DNA from: Bacteroidota bacterium
GTDB taxonomy: Bacteria; Bacteroidota; Bacteroidia; Chitinophagales; Chitinophagaceae
Length of the DNA: 56,228 nucleotides
Assembly: GCA_026391455.1 (NCBI GenBank)
Contig: JAPLEH010000017.1
Span: 1-56,228, forward strand
Reading direction: 5' to 3'
Position numbers and translations under genes: made by a program. The first letter of the stretch is position 1. Every line of letters starts with the position of its first letter. The notes under the pieces were generated by a model. The model ran no database searches. It had not been told where the DNA came from and saw only the letters and a list, made by a program, of their open reading frames with translations. This document shows, piece after piece, positions 16,929-25,058 of the stretch.

Positions 16929-17468
16929 CTACAGGTTAAACAATCTTTTCAGGCAAACCCACAATTTACTTTTTTCCACCCGGTCGTTTTCCAGTTCTTT
17001 CAGTGAAGGTGAAAATAAAAACGTGTTACCTGCAAATGGTTGCAATTGGTAATGGGGAAAGCTCATCGGCAGTCCGAACGCGGCGGGCTCCGTATCAAAC
17101 AACAACACGATCCGGCTCTGAAAATGAGTAATGAGTTCTTTGTAATCCATACCGGTATGATTGCTGTAATTCACAATGGCCACATCATCCAGCGATAGTT
17201 TACAGGCGCCGAGCACACCCGTCAGAAATTGAAGTTCGGGATCGGTCATAAAGGCCACTCCACTGTTATTCACCACCACCAGTATATTTTTCTGGTTATT
17301 TCCCAGCGACCGGTAAGCGGCTTCCGGTTTATCGGTCCGGTCAGGTCCGGTCTCCGCAGGAGGTAATATGACCGGAGCTGGTACAGTATTCTCCCCGGTA
17401 TCGATCAGCGAATCGGTATAAAGTGCGGCGATCACAAACGGAGGAAGGGAAATTGAATTGATATCCAT
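16929..17468 (-). CDS. Hypothetical protein, possibly DNA polymerase III psi-like
   Basis: A 179-residue soluble protein. After a Pro-rich N-terminal 50 residues comes NILVVVNNSGVAFMTDPELQFLTGVLGACKLSLDDVAIVNYSN, then a strand/loop region, and a C-terminal LFSPSLKELENDRVEKSKLWVCLKRLF. The order (hydrophobic strand, Asp-containing loop, helix with L..vL.a...s.ddv, then a proline-Ser-Leu and Lys-x-x-Leu-Trp helix) resembles the HolD/psi subunit of the DNA polymerase III clamp loader. This is remote-similarity reasoning only. It could equally be an unrelated conserved protein. It leads the minus-strand run into rdgB. Confidence 0.5.
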   Translation of the reverse strand: MDINSISLPPFVIAALYTDSLIDTGENTVPAPVILPPAETGPDRTDKPEAAYRSLGNNQKNILVVVNNSGVAFMTDPELQFLTGVLGACKLSLDDVAIVNYSNHTGMDYKELITHFQSRIVLLFDTEPAAFGLPMSFPHYQLQPFAGNTFLFSPSLKELENDRVEKSKLWVCLKRLFNL

Positions 17469-17571
17469 GTACAGACCGAAATATAGAATAAATTATAATA
17501 TAAACGTTGATAAGATGCGAATGAGTGTTAGCTTTTTTTTCGTTTCTTTGACCCTGCAAAATTAACCTTTT

Positions 17572-18636
17572 ATGACTGCAGCTATGGACATTTCTATAAC
17601 AAAAGTGGAAAGAAGTAAGCTATTGGATATGAGTCTGGAAAATCTTCCTTTCGGGAAGTATTTTACCGATCATATGCTGGAAGCGGACTTCGAAAACGGC
17701 GAATGGAAGAATATTGAGATCAAACCCTACCAGCCATTGCTGCTTAGCCCTTCCCTGGCCGCACTGCATTACGGTCAGGCGATCTTTGAAGGTATAAAGG
17801 CCTACAAAAATGAAGAGGGTGATGCTTTTATCTTCCGGCCACACGATAATTTCAACCGCTTCAATATTTCTGCGGAAAGAATGCAAATGCCGCAGGTACC
17901 GGAGGAACTGTTCATGGAAGGCATGCGCCAGTTGATCGAACTCGATAAGAACTGGATCCCTTTCAAAGAAGATCATTCTTTATATATCCGTCCCTTTATG
18001 TTCTCTTCGGATGAACTGATCGGGGTACGTCCTTCGGATAATTATAAGTTCATGATTATCCTGAGCCCTACCGGGCCTTATTACAGCACACCAATGCGGA
18101 TCTATGTGGAAGAGCAATATGTACGGGCTGCACCCGGCGGGGTAGGCTATGCCAAAGCGGCCGGTAATTATGGTGCCGCCATGTATGCTACTGCTGAGGC
18201 AAAGAAAAAAGGATACGACCAGGTGTTGTGGATGGATGCGTATGAACACAAATATGTGCAGGAATGCGGAACTATGAACGTGTTTTTCATCATTGGTAAT
18301 ACGGCCATTACCCCCGGGCTTGAGCAGGGTACCATACTCAACGGTGTAACCCGCCAGAGTACGATCGCATTATTGAAAGAAATGGGTTTCACCGTAGAGG
18401 AAAGAGAGCTGAGTATTCATGATATCATTGATGCCTATAAAGCCGGATTATTGTATGAAGTATTTGGCACAGGTACTGCGGCCACTATTACATTGATAAA
18501 GGAATTGCGGTATAAAGACTTTGATATGAAGTTTGATGTGGAGCAATGGAAGACCGCTCCCACGATAAAAAGATGGCTGGCCGACATCCGTGAAGGCAGA
18601 AGGGAGGACAAATACGGATGGATGGTGAAAGTATAA
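17572..18636 (+). CDS. ilvE: Branched-chain amino acid aminotransferase
   Basis: PLP enzyme that makes Val, Leu and Ile from their 2-oxo acids, and runs in reverse in catabolism. The 354-residue protein has the eukaryote-like BCAT layout. Recognisable are FGKYFTDHMLEADF, LHYGQAIFEGIKAYKNEEG, IRPFMFSSDELIGVRPS, the PLP lysine in GYAKAAGNYGAAMYATAEAKKKG (Lys near residue 195), VQECGTMNVFFI, LNGVTRQSTIALLKEMG and FGTGTAATIT. Two ATGs (17572 and 17584) are possible; the first is used. A terminator follows directly, so it appears monocistronic. Confidence 0.97.
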   Translation: MTAAMDISITKVERSKLLDMSLENLPFGKYFTDHMLEADFENGEWKNIEIKPYQPLLLSPSLAALHYGQAIFEGIKAYKNEEGDAFIFRPHDNFNRFNISAERMQMPQVPEELFMEGMRQLIELDKNWIPFKEDHSLYIRPFMFSSDELIGVRPSDNYKFMIILSPTGPYYSTPMRIYVEEQYVRAAPGGVGYAKAAGNYGAAMYATAEAKKKGYDQVLWMDAYEHKYVQECGTMNVFFIIGNTAITPGLEQGTILNGVTRQSTIALLKEMGFTVEERELSIHDIIDAYKAGLLYEVFGTGTAATITLIKELRYKDFDMKFDVEQWKTAPTIKRWLADIREGRREDKYGWMVKV

Positions 18637-18655
18637 AGAAAAGGATTATTTTAGA

Positions 18656-18678
18656 GGGCCGCTGATGCGGCCCTTTTT
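18656..18678 (+). terminator. Intrinsic terminator after ilvE
   Basis: Perfect 7-bp GC stem GGGCCGC/GCGGCCC with a TGAT loop and five T residues, 20 bp past the ilvE stop. Confidence 0.9.
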
Positions 18679-18744
18679 CTTGTATTCCGTTCCTTTGAAT
18701 GACTGATTTTTGCTTGCCAGGCATACTAACCAAAACTAACTTGC

Positions 18745-20967
18745 ATGCAGCATGTCACGTTCAGAATTCTATTTTGCCTGACCGGCTTGTTATTCGCTTC
18801 CGGGGCCTTTGCACAAGTAAACCCGATTCCCTTAACAGGTTTTAATCAGGATGGTATTGCAGAAGCAGGCCCGAGTTCTATTGCTACCACCACTCTTCAG
18901 CTTGATGGTGGGTCATCCAACAAAGTGATGTACACCAATGCTTTTCGCACATTTGCTGGTATTGCCGGTGGAGGTCTTCCTGATAATGGCACTATCGTGT
19001 CGGGCGGGGATACGTATCAGCTCGCTCCCTATACCGGAAACAACGCCTTGTATGTATACCGCAATGAAACACGAAGTCTTTCATTGGTTACGCCCACCTC
19101 TTTTGCCCGTATCCGCGTATTGGCATTGACCACGGAAGGATCAAGTTCAATGAATATCAGTTTAAACTTTACCGACGGTAGTACCATTTCCTATCTCAGC
19201 GGATATACCATATCGGATTGGTTCAATGGTGCTGCTAATATAGTGTTGCAGGGCTTTGGCCGTTGCGACCGGTCTGCTGGGCCGGCGTATAATGCAGATG
19301 CCTTTCCGTCCAATCCCAGAATGTATTTCATCGATATTCCGCTTACCTGTACGGACAAGAGTAAATTATTACAGTCCATCACTTTTGCCAACGTAAGCAC
19401 TTTTCCAAATAATGCGCCCTTTCCCAATGCAGTAATTCTGGCCGCATCCGGTATCGGTTATACACAAACAATCACTCCGCTGATCACCCCCTGCGATTGC
19501 AGCGGACCCAATGGCAGTATTGCCTTGACGGTAACCGGTTCTACCAGTCCTTATACTTATTCCTGGAACACCACACCGGTACAAACAGGAGCTACGGCCA
19601 CGGGTTTGGCGTCCGGATCTTATACCTGTACCATTACCGATGCAGGGGGATGTACCAGCAGCTATAGTGGAACTGTTCCGTTGAATAATAATGCTGCCAT
19701 GAATGCAACGGCCAACCCACTGGCCGTATGCCCGGGTACTTCCGCTACACTTATAGCTAATGTAACTACCGGCAACCTGACCTCATTTACCTGGAATCCC
19801 GGCGCTTTGACCGGTGCTTCCGTTGTGGTAACACCCGCAAACACCACCACCTATACCGTAAATGGTACCAATACACTGGGATGCACGGTTAATGCGCAAG
19901 TGACCGTTACCGTGAATCCGGTACCGGCCGCACCGGTTGTAAGTAATATCACAGTTTGTCCCGGGGCCAACGCGGTGCTGCAAATACAGGGGCCACTCGC
20001 CGGTCATATATATTATTGGTATGATGCTGCCACGGGTGGTACGTTGTTGGGTACGGGCACCTCGTACACCCTTACGAATGTAACAACGAATACAACGGTC
20101 TATACGGAAGCAGAGAATGGCACCGGATGCAAAAGTGCGACCCGCACACCGGTAACGGTTACGGTGGATGTATTACCAACTGCCCCGACAGTAAATAATG
20201 TTACTGTTTGCCCGTTTACAGATGCTACGCTGCAAATTCAAAACCCGCAGGCAGGCTTCACGTATCAATGGTATACTACGGCTACCGGAGGCAGCCCGGT
20301 GGGTACAGGTGTATCGTATACAGTAACTAATGTTACGGGCAACACTACCATTTATGCCGAAGCCGTAAATGCAGGGGGGTGTGTAAGCGCTGCCCGCACT
20401 GCTGTCACCATTACCTTATTGCAACCATTAGCATCTCCTGCAGTAACAGTTACCAATGTAACGTTCACGTCCCTTACTTTTTCCTGGAACCCGGTGCCCG
20501 GTGCAGTATCCTATGAAGTAAGTACGAATGGCGGTACAACATATACTCTGCCTTCTTCGGGCGCTGCCGGTACTACGCACACTGTAAGCGGATTGGCCGG
20601 TAACACTACAGTTACGCTGCTGGTACGTGCATTGCGAAACCAGCCCTGTGAGACCAGTACGCCCGGCTCGGCCACAGGTACCACACTGAGCAGCAAAGAA
20701 ATTTTTGTGCCCAATGTATTTACACCCAATGGCGACGGGAAAAATGATGTGTTGTTTGTTTATGGGAATTATGTGGCCACGATCCGGTTAAGTATATTCA
20801 ATCAATGGGGGCAACTGATCTTTGAGTCAGCGAATATCAATACCGGTTGGAATGGCACTTATAAAGGGCAACAACAACCGGTAGGGGTGTATGCCTACAC
20901 ACTGAAAGTGGTGTTGCAGGATGGTACCATCATTAATAAAAAAGGTTCTGTTAATCTAATACGATAA
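18745..20967 (+). CDS. T9SS type B surface protein with SprB-like, Ig-like and FN3 modules
   Basis: A 740-residue exported protein. Signal peptide at 1-24 (ending GAFAQ); an N-terminal beta domain (about 25-245); a SprB-like repeat with the CDCSGPNGSI...YSWN...TGLASGSYTCTITDAGGC pattern (about 250-310); three Ig-like units, two of them near-copies beginning VNNVTVCP or VSNITVCP and ending with TYT or TIYAEA (about 315-560); a fibronectin-III-like unit (about 570-645); and the type B gliding-motility C-terminal domain (FVPNVFTPNGDGKNDV ... INKKGSVNLIR). That C-terminal domain directs export through the type IX system. One base separates its stop from the PorP/SprF gene, a pairing known to matter for type B substrates. 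Confidence 0.92.
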   Translation: MQHVTFRILFCLTGLLFASGAFAQVNPIPLTGFNQDGIAEAGPSSIATTTLQLDGGSSNKVMYTNAFRTFAGIAGGGLPDNGTIVSGGDTYQLAPYTGNNALYVYRNETRSLSLVTPTSFARIRVLALTTEGSSSMNISLNFTDGSTISYLSGYTISDWFNGAANIVLQGFGRCDRSAGPAYNADAFPSNPRMYFIDIPLTCTDKSKLLQSITFANVSTFPNNAPFPNAVILAASGIGYTQTITPLITPCDCSGPNGSIALTVTGSTSPYTYSWNTTPVQTGATATGLASGSYTCTITDAGGCTSSYSGTVPLNNNAAMNATANPLAVCPGTSATLIANVTTGNLTSFTWNPGALTGASVVVTPANTTTYTVNGTNTLGCTVNAQVTVTVNPVPAAPVVSNITVCPGANAVLQIQGPLAGHIYYWYDAATGGTLLGTGTSYTLTNVTTNTTVYTEAENGTGCKSATRTPVTVTVDVLPTAPTVNNVTVCPFTDATLQIQNPQAGFTYQWYTTATGGSPVGTGVSYTVTNVTGNTTIYAEAVNAGGCVSAARTAVTITLLQPLASPAVTVTNVTFTSLTFSWNPVPGAVSYEVSTNGGTTYTLPSSGAAGTTHTVSGLAGNTTVTLLVRALRNQPCETSTPGSATGTTLSSKEIFVPNVFTPNGDGKNDVLFVYGNYVATIRLSIFNQWGQLIFESANINTGWNGTYKGQQQPVGVYAYTLKVVLQDGTIINKKGSVNLIR

Positions 20968-20968
20968 G

Positions 20969-21967
20969 GTGAGAAAATATTTAGTAACACTGATTTTGTT
21001 TACCGGTTGCGCTATGAAAATGCAAGCGCAGGTAGATCCGCATTTTACGCAGTTCTATGCCTACCCCATGTGGCTCAATCCCGGTATGACGGGAGTGATG
21101 GATGGCAATATCCGTGTTACTGCATTGTACCGAACTCAATGGAGTGATGTGATGGTACCCTTTAATACGGCGGGCTTATCGATGGATATGGCCACCGAAA
21201 AGAATATCAATGTGGGGGTAAGTTTTTTGAATCAGTCTGCAGGTGATGCAGGCTACCGCTATCTCAATGCGTATGGCAGCATTGCTTATAGCGGGGTAAA
21301 ATTCGGAACGGACAATAACCAGCATATTACGATCGGGATACAGGCAGGATTATTGAACCGGCATTTTGACCCTTCTAAATTTCAATTTGGCGATCAGTGG
21401 AATCCCGTTACCGGATATGATCCCGGTGCAGTATCTGCCGATCGAATCGCCTATACTTCGGTGGCGGTGCTGGATGTGGGTGCGGGCATATCTTATTACG
21501 ATGCCACTCCGGATAAGAAAGTGAATCTTTTTGCCGGGGCGGCGGCCATACATCTTACCCAACCGGAGGATCCTTTTTACAATGCAGGGGCAAAACAAAA
21601 ACTTCCGGTCAGGTATAGTTTTCATGCCGGGGCTCGAATACAGGTAAATGAGATGTTCAGCATAACACCCAATCTGCTTTATTTGCGCCAGGGCAATGCG
21701 GATGAAAAGATGGCCGGGCTTTTTGCCCAGTTCAGGGCCAATGAGTATACGGATGTACTTTTCGGAGCCAATTACCGGGTAAATGATGCCGTGGCACCCT
21801 ACGTAGGGGTGGCTTTTCATAATTTTGTGGTGGGGGCCAGCTACGATGTAAATATTTCTGACCTTGGAAAAGCGGTGACCGGAGCCAATAGTATGGAAAT
21901 TTCCCTGACTTATATAGGCCGAAAAAGCGGAAAACCATTGCGTTACCTCGGATGCCCCCGATTTTAA
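20969..21967 (+). CDS. PorP/SprF family type IX secretion outer-membrane protein
   Basis: A 332-residue outer-membrane beta-barrel. The N-terminal pattern VDPHFTQFYAYPMWLNPGMTGVMDGNIRVTALYRTQWSDV and the later ISYYD, LFAGAAAIHLTQPEDPFY, VGASYDVNISDL segments are hallmarks of the PorP/SprF family. A GTG start at 20969 is chosen because it yields a complete signal peptide (MRKYLVTLILFTGCAMKMQAQ); the first in-frame ATG lies inside that peptide. It begins one base after the stop of the type B protein, so translation is likely coupled and the barrel probably anchors or helps export that partner. Confidence 0.93.
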   Translation: MRKYLVTLILFTGCAMKMQAQVDPHFTQFYAYPMWLNPGMTGVMDGNIRVTALYRTQWSDVMVPFNTAGLSMDMATEKNINVGVSFLNQSAGDAGYRYLNAYGSIAYSGVKFGTDNNQHITIGIQAGLLNRHFDPSKFQFGDQWNPVTGYDPGAVSADRIAYTSVAVLDVGAGISYYDATPDKKVNLFAGAAAIHLTQPEDPFYNAGAKQKLPVRYSFHAGARIQVNEMFSITPNLLYLRQGNADEKMAGLFAQFRANEYTDVLFGANYRVNDAVAPYVGVAFHNFVVGASYDVNISDLGKAVTGANSMEISLTYIGRKSGKPLRYLGCPRF

Positions 21968-22036
21968 GCCTGAAAAAGGCCCCTAAACAAGGGTTTTCCA
22001 CATCGGGCGCGAAAATTTAAAAAGGGCCTGTAATTT

Positions 22037-22068
22037 TTTGGTTATTATGGGTTCGACCGTTACCTTTG
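22037..22068 (+). promoter_or_regulatory. Full Bacteroidota promoter of rpsL
   Basis: TTTG at 22037-22040 and TACCTTTG at 22061-22068 are separated by 20 bp, matching the -33/-7 spacing of Bacteroidota primary-sigma promoters. Transcription would start near 22075, giving a short leader before the ATG at 22094. Confidence 0.75.
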
Positions 22069-22093
22069 CCCTCCCAAAAATAAGGGTCAAAGA

Positions 22094-22474
22094 ATGCCTA
22101 CAATTCAACAATTAGTAAGAAAAGGAAGAGAAATTATCAGGGCTAAGAGTAAATCCAGGGCCCTGGATGAGTGTCCCCAGCGCCGTGGCGTTTGTACAAG
22201 GGTGTACACAACTACTCCCAAAAAACCAAACTCTGCGCTGCGTAAAGTAGCCAAAGTTCGTTTGACCAATAAAGTTGAGGTGATCGCCTATATTCCCGGA
22301 GAAGGTCATAACCTGCAGGAGCACTCTATCGTGCTGATCCGTGGCGGAAGGGTAAAAGATTTACCAGGTGTACGTTATCATATTGTACGTGGTTCTTTGG
22401 ATACTGCGGGTGTAAAAGACCGTAAGAAGAGCCGTTCTAAATATGGTACCAAGAAAGAGAAAGCGAAGAAGTAG
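22094..22474 (+). CDS. rpsL: 30S ribosomal protein S12
   Basis: Decoding-centre protein of the small subunit. The 126-residue sequence is the standard form: [13 protein letters not shown] at the start, [29 protein letters not shown] around the streptomycin-sensitive loop (Lys of TPKKPNS), then [32 protein letters not shown] and a Lys-rich C-terminus. It is first in a two-gene operon with rpsG and has a well-matched promoter. Its stop codon G is the first base of a 22-bp palindrome. Confidence 0.99.
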   Translation: MPTIQQLVRKGREIIRAKSKSRALDECPQRRGVCTRVYTTTPKKPNSALRKVAKVRLTNKVEVIAYIPGEGHNLQEHSIVLIRGGRVKDLPGVRYHIVRGSLDTAGVKDRKKSRSKYGTKKEKAKK

Positions 22475-22495
22475 AATCAACGCATGCGTTGATTC
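22474..22495. repeat. REP-like perfect palindrome between rpsL and rpsG (first copy)
   Basis: A 22-bp perfect palindrome centred on GCATGC: GAATCAAC on the left, GTTGATTC on the right. It begins in the rpsL stop codon. It shares the CAACGCATGCGTTG core with the second copy 18 bp downstream. Confidence 0.85.
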
Positions 22496-22512
22496 AGCAG
22501 AGGCAACGCTAG

Positions 22513-22532
22513 AGACAACGCATGCGTTGTCT
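22513..22532. repeat. REP-like perfect palindrome between rpsL and rpsG (second copy)
   Basis: AGACAACGCATGCGTTGTCT, a 20-bp perfect palindrome, preceded by CTAG. Its AGACA...TGTCT arms and GCATGC centre are the same as in the palindrome inside the RAYT gene at 56149-56176, differing in the two bases on each side of the centre (AC/GT here, GG/CC there). Confidence 0.85.
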
Positions 22533-22569
22533 GTACAAATAAATAAAAAAGCAATTCAATAAATAAGTC

Positions 22570-23037
22570 ATGCGGAAAGCACAAGCGAAAAAGCTGCCCT
22601 TAGCACCAGATCCCCGGTTTAATGATAAACTGGTTACCCGTTTTGTAAATAACCTGATGTGGGAAGGTAAGAAAAGCGGGGCTTTCACCATTTTCTACGA
22701 CGCTCTTGAGAAAGTAGCGAAGCAGACCAATGAAGAAGGTTATGAAGTTTGGAAAAGGGCCCTGGCCAATGTAACTCCCGGAGTGGAAGTGCGCAGCCGC
22801 CGTATCGGTGGTGCTACCTTTCAGATCCCTTCAGAGGTACGTCCTGACAGGAAGGTATCGTTGAGCATTAAATGGCTCATCCGCTACAGCCGCGAAAGAA
22901 ATGGTCGCAGCATGGCTGATAAGCTGGCTGGTGAAATCGTAGCTGCATCTAAAGGTGAAGGTGCTGCATTCAAAAAGAAAGAGGATACCCATCGTATGGC
23001 AGAAGCCAACAAGGCATTTGCTCACTTCCGGGTATAA
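22570..23037 (+). CDS. rpsG: 30S ribosomal protein S7
   Basis: Primary 16S rRNA-binding protein of the 30S head. The 155-residue sequence is typical: [39 protein letters not shown], then [32 protein letters not shown], and a C-terminal [18 protein letters not shown]. It lies 95 bp after rpsL with two palindromes in the gap. A strong terminator 23 bp downstream ends the operon; fusA, which commonly follows in this phylum, is absent. Confidence 0.99.
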   Translation: MRKAQAKKLPLAPDPRFNDKLVTRFVNNLMWEGKKSGAFTIFYDALEKVAKQTNEEGYEVWKRALANVTPGVEVRSRRIGGATFQIPSEVRPDRKVSLSIKWLIRYSRERNGRSMADKLAGEIVAASKGEGAAFKKKEDTHRMAEANKAFAHFRV

Positions 23038-23060
23038 AAGATACAAGAACACGTTCCTCA

Positions 23061-23092
23061 AACCATTCTGTGTAAACAGAATGGTTTTTTTT
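23061..23092 (+). terminator. Intrinsic terminator after rpsG
   Basis: An 11-bp perfect stem (AACCATTCTGT/ACAGAATGGTT) with a GTAA tetraloop runs into eight T residues (23085-23092). Confidence 0.9.
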
Positions 23093-23118
23093 ATGTCTTC
23101 ACTGCTCAGGCAGGAATA

Positions 23119-23598
23119 TCAATGCAGGCTTATTACCCGGGTAATTTTCCATTGTCCATTTTCTTTGTGCCAAATTTGGACGAATTTGGAAAAATGAATC
23201 TTATGTCCGGGCTCCTGGTTATTATGAAACGCATGCAGCCCCATTTCCACAGCACCATATCCGGCGATGGGATAGACTTCAATACTGCCGGGCAATAATT
23301 CCCGGGTCACTTTGCCACAGATGTTTTTCTTCAATGCTTCCATCAGTTGTGGTTGTGAAGTGGAGAGTCCGCCCTGATCGTGATAGAATTCAATATTGTG
23401 AGACAGCATCGTATCCATTACAGCCAACCGGCAATTATTATACGCTTCAAAGAAAATACTGTCCATGCGTACGATGGTATCATGAAGGGCTCTATCCGTT
23501 GGGGTATAGTTGTAGGCCGACTGTTGTACGGCGGTACGGGTTTGTACACAGCCCATTACCAACAGGCAAGCCCCGATCATCCAGGAGGATTTTTTCAT
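23119..23598 (-). CDS. SnoaL/DUF4440-like lipoprotein
   Basis: A 159-residue protein with a lipoprotein signal (MKKSSWMIGACLLVMGC, Cys17 as acyl site). The mature part has the NTF2-like cone layout of DUF4440 proteins: an amphipathic helix (LHDTIVRMDSIFFEAYNNCRLAVMDTMLSHNIEFYHDQGG), a middle helix and a sheet ending in FSKFVQIWHKENGQWKITRVISLH, which is the usual C-terminal strand of this family. Such proteins bind small molecules or act as immunity/catalytic modules; no catalytic residue can be named. It stands alone on the minus strand. Confidence 0.78.
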   Translation of the reverse strand: MKKSSWMIGACLLVMGCVQTRTAVQQSAYNYTPTDRALHDTIVRMDSIFFEAYNNCRLAVMDTMLSHNIEFYHDQGGLSTSQPQLMEALKKNICGKVTRELLPGSIEVYPIAGYGAVEMGLHAFHNNQEPGHKIHFSKFVQIWHKENGQWKITRVISLH

Positions 23599-23674
23599 TT
23601 ATCAGAATGTCGTTTATTTCGAAAATAAATACCTGATAAATATAGCGAACCCGATTGGTGATCGCGGACTGCCA

Positions 23675-24379
23675 TCAAGATTTTTTATGGAGGATCAACT
23701 GCCGTATGGTTGCCAGGTGTGAAAGCAGGACAAGCGGTACGATTACTGAAGGCAACCATACATAGGGAAAATACAGAATGGCTATATTAGGCTGATCGAA
23801 TGCCAGTTGTTGAATAGGAGATGGCGCAGATAGGATCGCGTGTATTACAATGTTTAGTAATAATCCCAGGGAAACAATATTCCATAGCAGCAATCTGTTT
23901 GTACTAACCGGCTTTGTTCGCCGCATCAACCACCATATGAGCGGGGCGGTAATACCGGCGAGTATATCCAAATTCCTTCCTTCAAAGGTCATTAATACAG
24001 GAATCATCTTATGTATCGAAAGCAACAATAACACTATTTCCACGGGTATCCGCACCACATGCAGTAAGGTCAATGCAGGTCTGTCCAATTGATCCAAAAA
24101 GCGGCGGCCAGATCGGGATACGAATAACCTGATGATCAGGAAAAGGGGAGGAGCCGCCAATAGCATAAAGCGGGGTGGGGTGGCATTGGTTATCGTATAG
24201 AAACCTTGCCAGGCGAGCACAGCCTGTAGCCCCGCCCACACAGCGATCACGGCCAGTATGATTACCCGGGAACTGCTGGTGGCCATTAAGAACAATAAAA
24301 CAGTTGCCAGGGTTGTAAGAATGAATAGGAGATTGATGTATAATGGTACCGGCAGCATAACAATTGGTTTATGATGCAA
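23675..24379 (-). CDS. Seven-helix integral membrane protein, unknown
   Basis: Not recognised. A 234-residue protein with seven hydrophobic segments and short loops (for example YINLLFILTTLATVLLFLMA, VIILAVIAVWAGLQAVLAW, RFMLLAAPPLFLIIRLFV, VEIVLLLLSIHKM, ILYFPYVWLPSVIVPLVLLS). It has conserved-looking Pro and Trp residues within helices but no motif I can assign. It lies 62 bp downstream of a Crp/Fnr regulator on the same strand and may be its target or co-transcribed partner. Confidence 0.65.
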   Translation of the reverse strand: MHHKPIVMLPVPLYINLLFILTTLATVLLFLMATSSSRVIILAVIAVWAGLQAVLAWQGFYTITNATPPRFMLLAAPPLFLIIRLFVSRSGRRFLDQLDRPALTLLHVVRIPVEIVLLLLSIHKMIPVLMTFEGRNLDILAGITAPLIWWLMRRTKPVSTNRLLLWNIVSLGLLLNIVIHAILSAPSPIQQLAFDQPNIAILYFPYVWLPSVIVPLVLLSHLATIRQLILHKKS

Positions 24380-24441
24380 AGCAACCGGATTTTGCTTTGT
24401 GTCCGCTTAGCAAATGGCAAGAAACGATTCCATGAATTTTA

Positions 24442-25038
24442 TTACTGCGCTGCTTTGCTGTGTTTTTGCGCCATTTCTTTCCGGATTCGGCTGAGTGATG
24501 TATCTGTGATTCCGAGGTAGGAGGCGATATATTTCAGCGGTACATGTTGTAATAAAGCGGGTCTGGTGGCGAGCAGTTGTTCATAACGTTGTTCAGCAGT
24601 ATCGCTGATGAGAGCCAGGGTACGTTGTTTAAATGCAATGAACCCGTTGACGAGTATCATTCGGCCCAGTTCCCTGAATTCAGGCACGGCATGAAAAAGG
24701 GTTTGCAGGTCATCGAACGTAATATACTGCCCTGTACAATCTTCCAGGGCCTGATAGTTTTCTGCTGCCGGTACTTTTTTAAAGAAGGAGGCCACTTCGA
24801 ATACCACCTGCTGGGGAAGGTAAAGCTCCGTGGTCACTTCTGTTCCGGACGTATCCATTGCGTACGCCCGCATACAACCCGTTTCTAAAAAAAGATAGCG
24901 GTTGCTCACTTGCCCCTTTTTTACAAAGTACGTCCCTTTTTGCAACGAAACTGGCTGAAAGGCAGCAGCGATTTGCATGGCTTTTTCTTCCGTAAGGGGG
25001 AGGGTTTGCTGAAAGAACTGAATGAGGCTACCGGTCAT
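24442..25038 (-). CDS. Crp/Fnr family transcriptional regulator
   Basis: A 198-residue protein with an N-terminal cyclic-nucleotide-binding-type beta roll (LQKGTYFVKKGQVSNRYLFLETGCMRAYAMD and TELYLPQQVVFEVASFF) and a C-terminal helix-turn-helix (LQHVPLKYIASYLGITDTSLSRIRKEM). It lacks the Arg/Glu phosphate-binding cassette residues expected for cAMP, as is common in Bacteroidota members, so its ligand is unknown. It lies 20 bp downstream of pdxJ and upstream of a membrane protein gene. Confidence 0.88.
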   Translation of the reverse strand: MTGSLIQFFQQTLPLTEEKAMQIAAAFQPVSLQKGTYFVKKGQVSNRYLFLETGCMRAYAMDTSGTEVTTELYLPQQVVFEVASFFKKVPAAENYQALEDCTGQYITFDDLQTLFHAVPEFRELGRMILVNGFIAFKQRTLALISDTAEQRYEQLLATRPALLQHVPLKYIASYLGITDTSLSRIRKEMAQKHSKAAQ

Positions 25039-25058
25039 CTATATGCGCTTTTACATTG

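Noticed and set aside
22045-22062. GGTTCGACC near rpsL resembling a tRNA T-loop
   Set aside because: The flanking T-stem does not pair and the site overlaps the rpsL promoter; no cloverleaf can be drawn.
22475-22532. CRISPR-like array between rpsL and rpsG
   Set aside because: Only two palindromes 18 bp apart with no regular spacers and no cas genes nearby.
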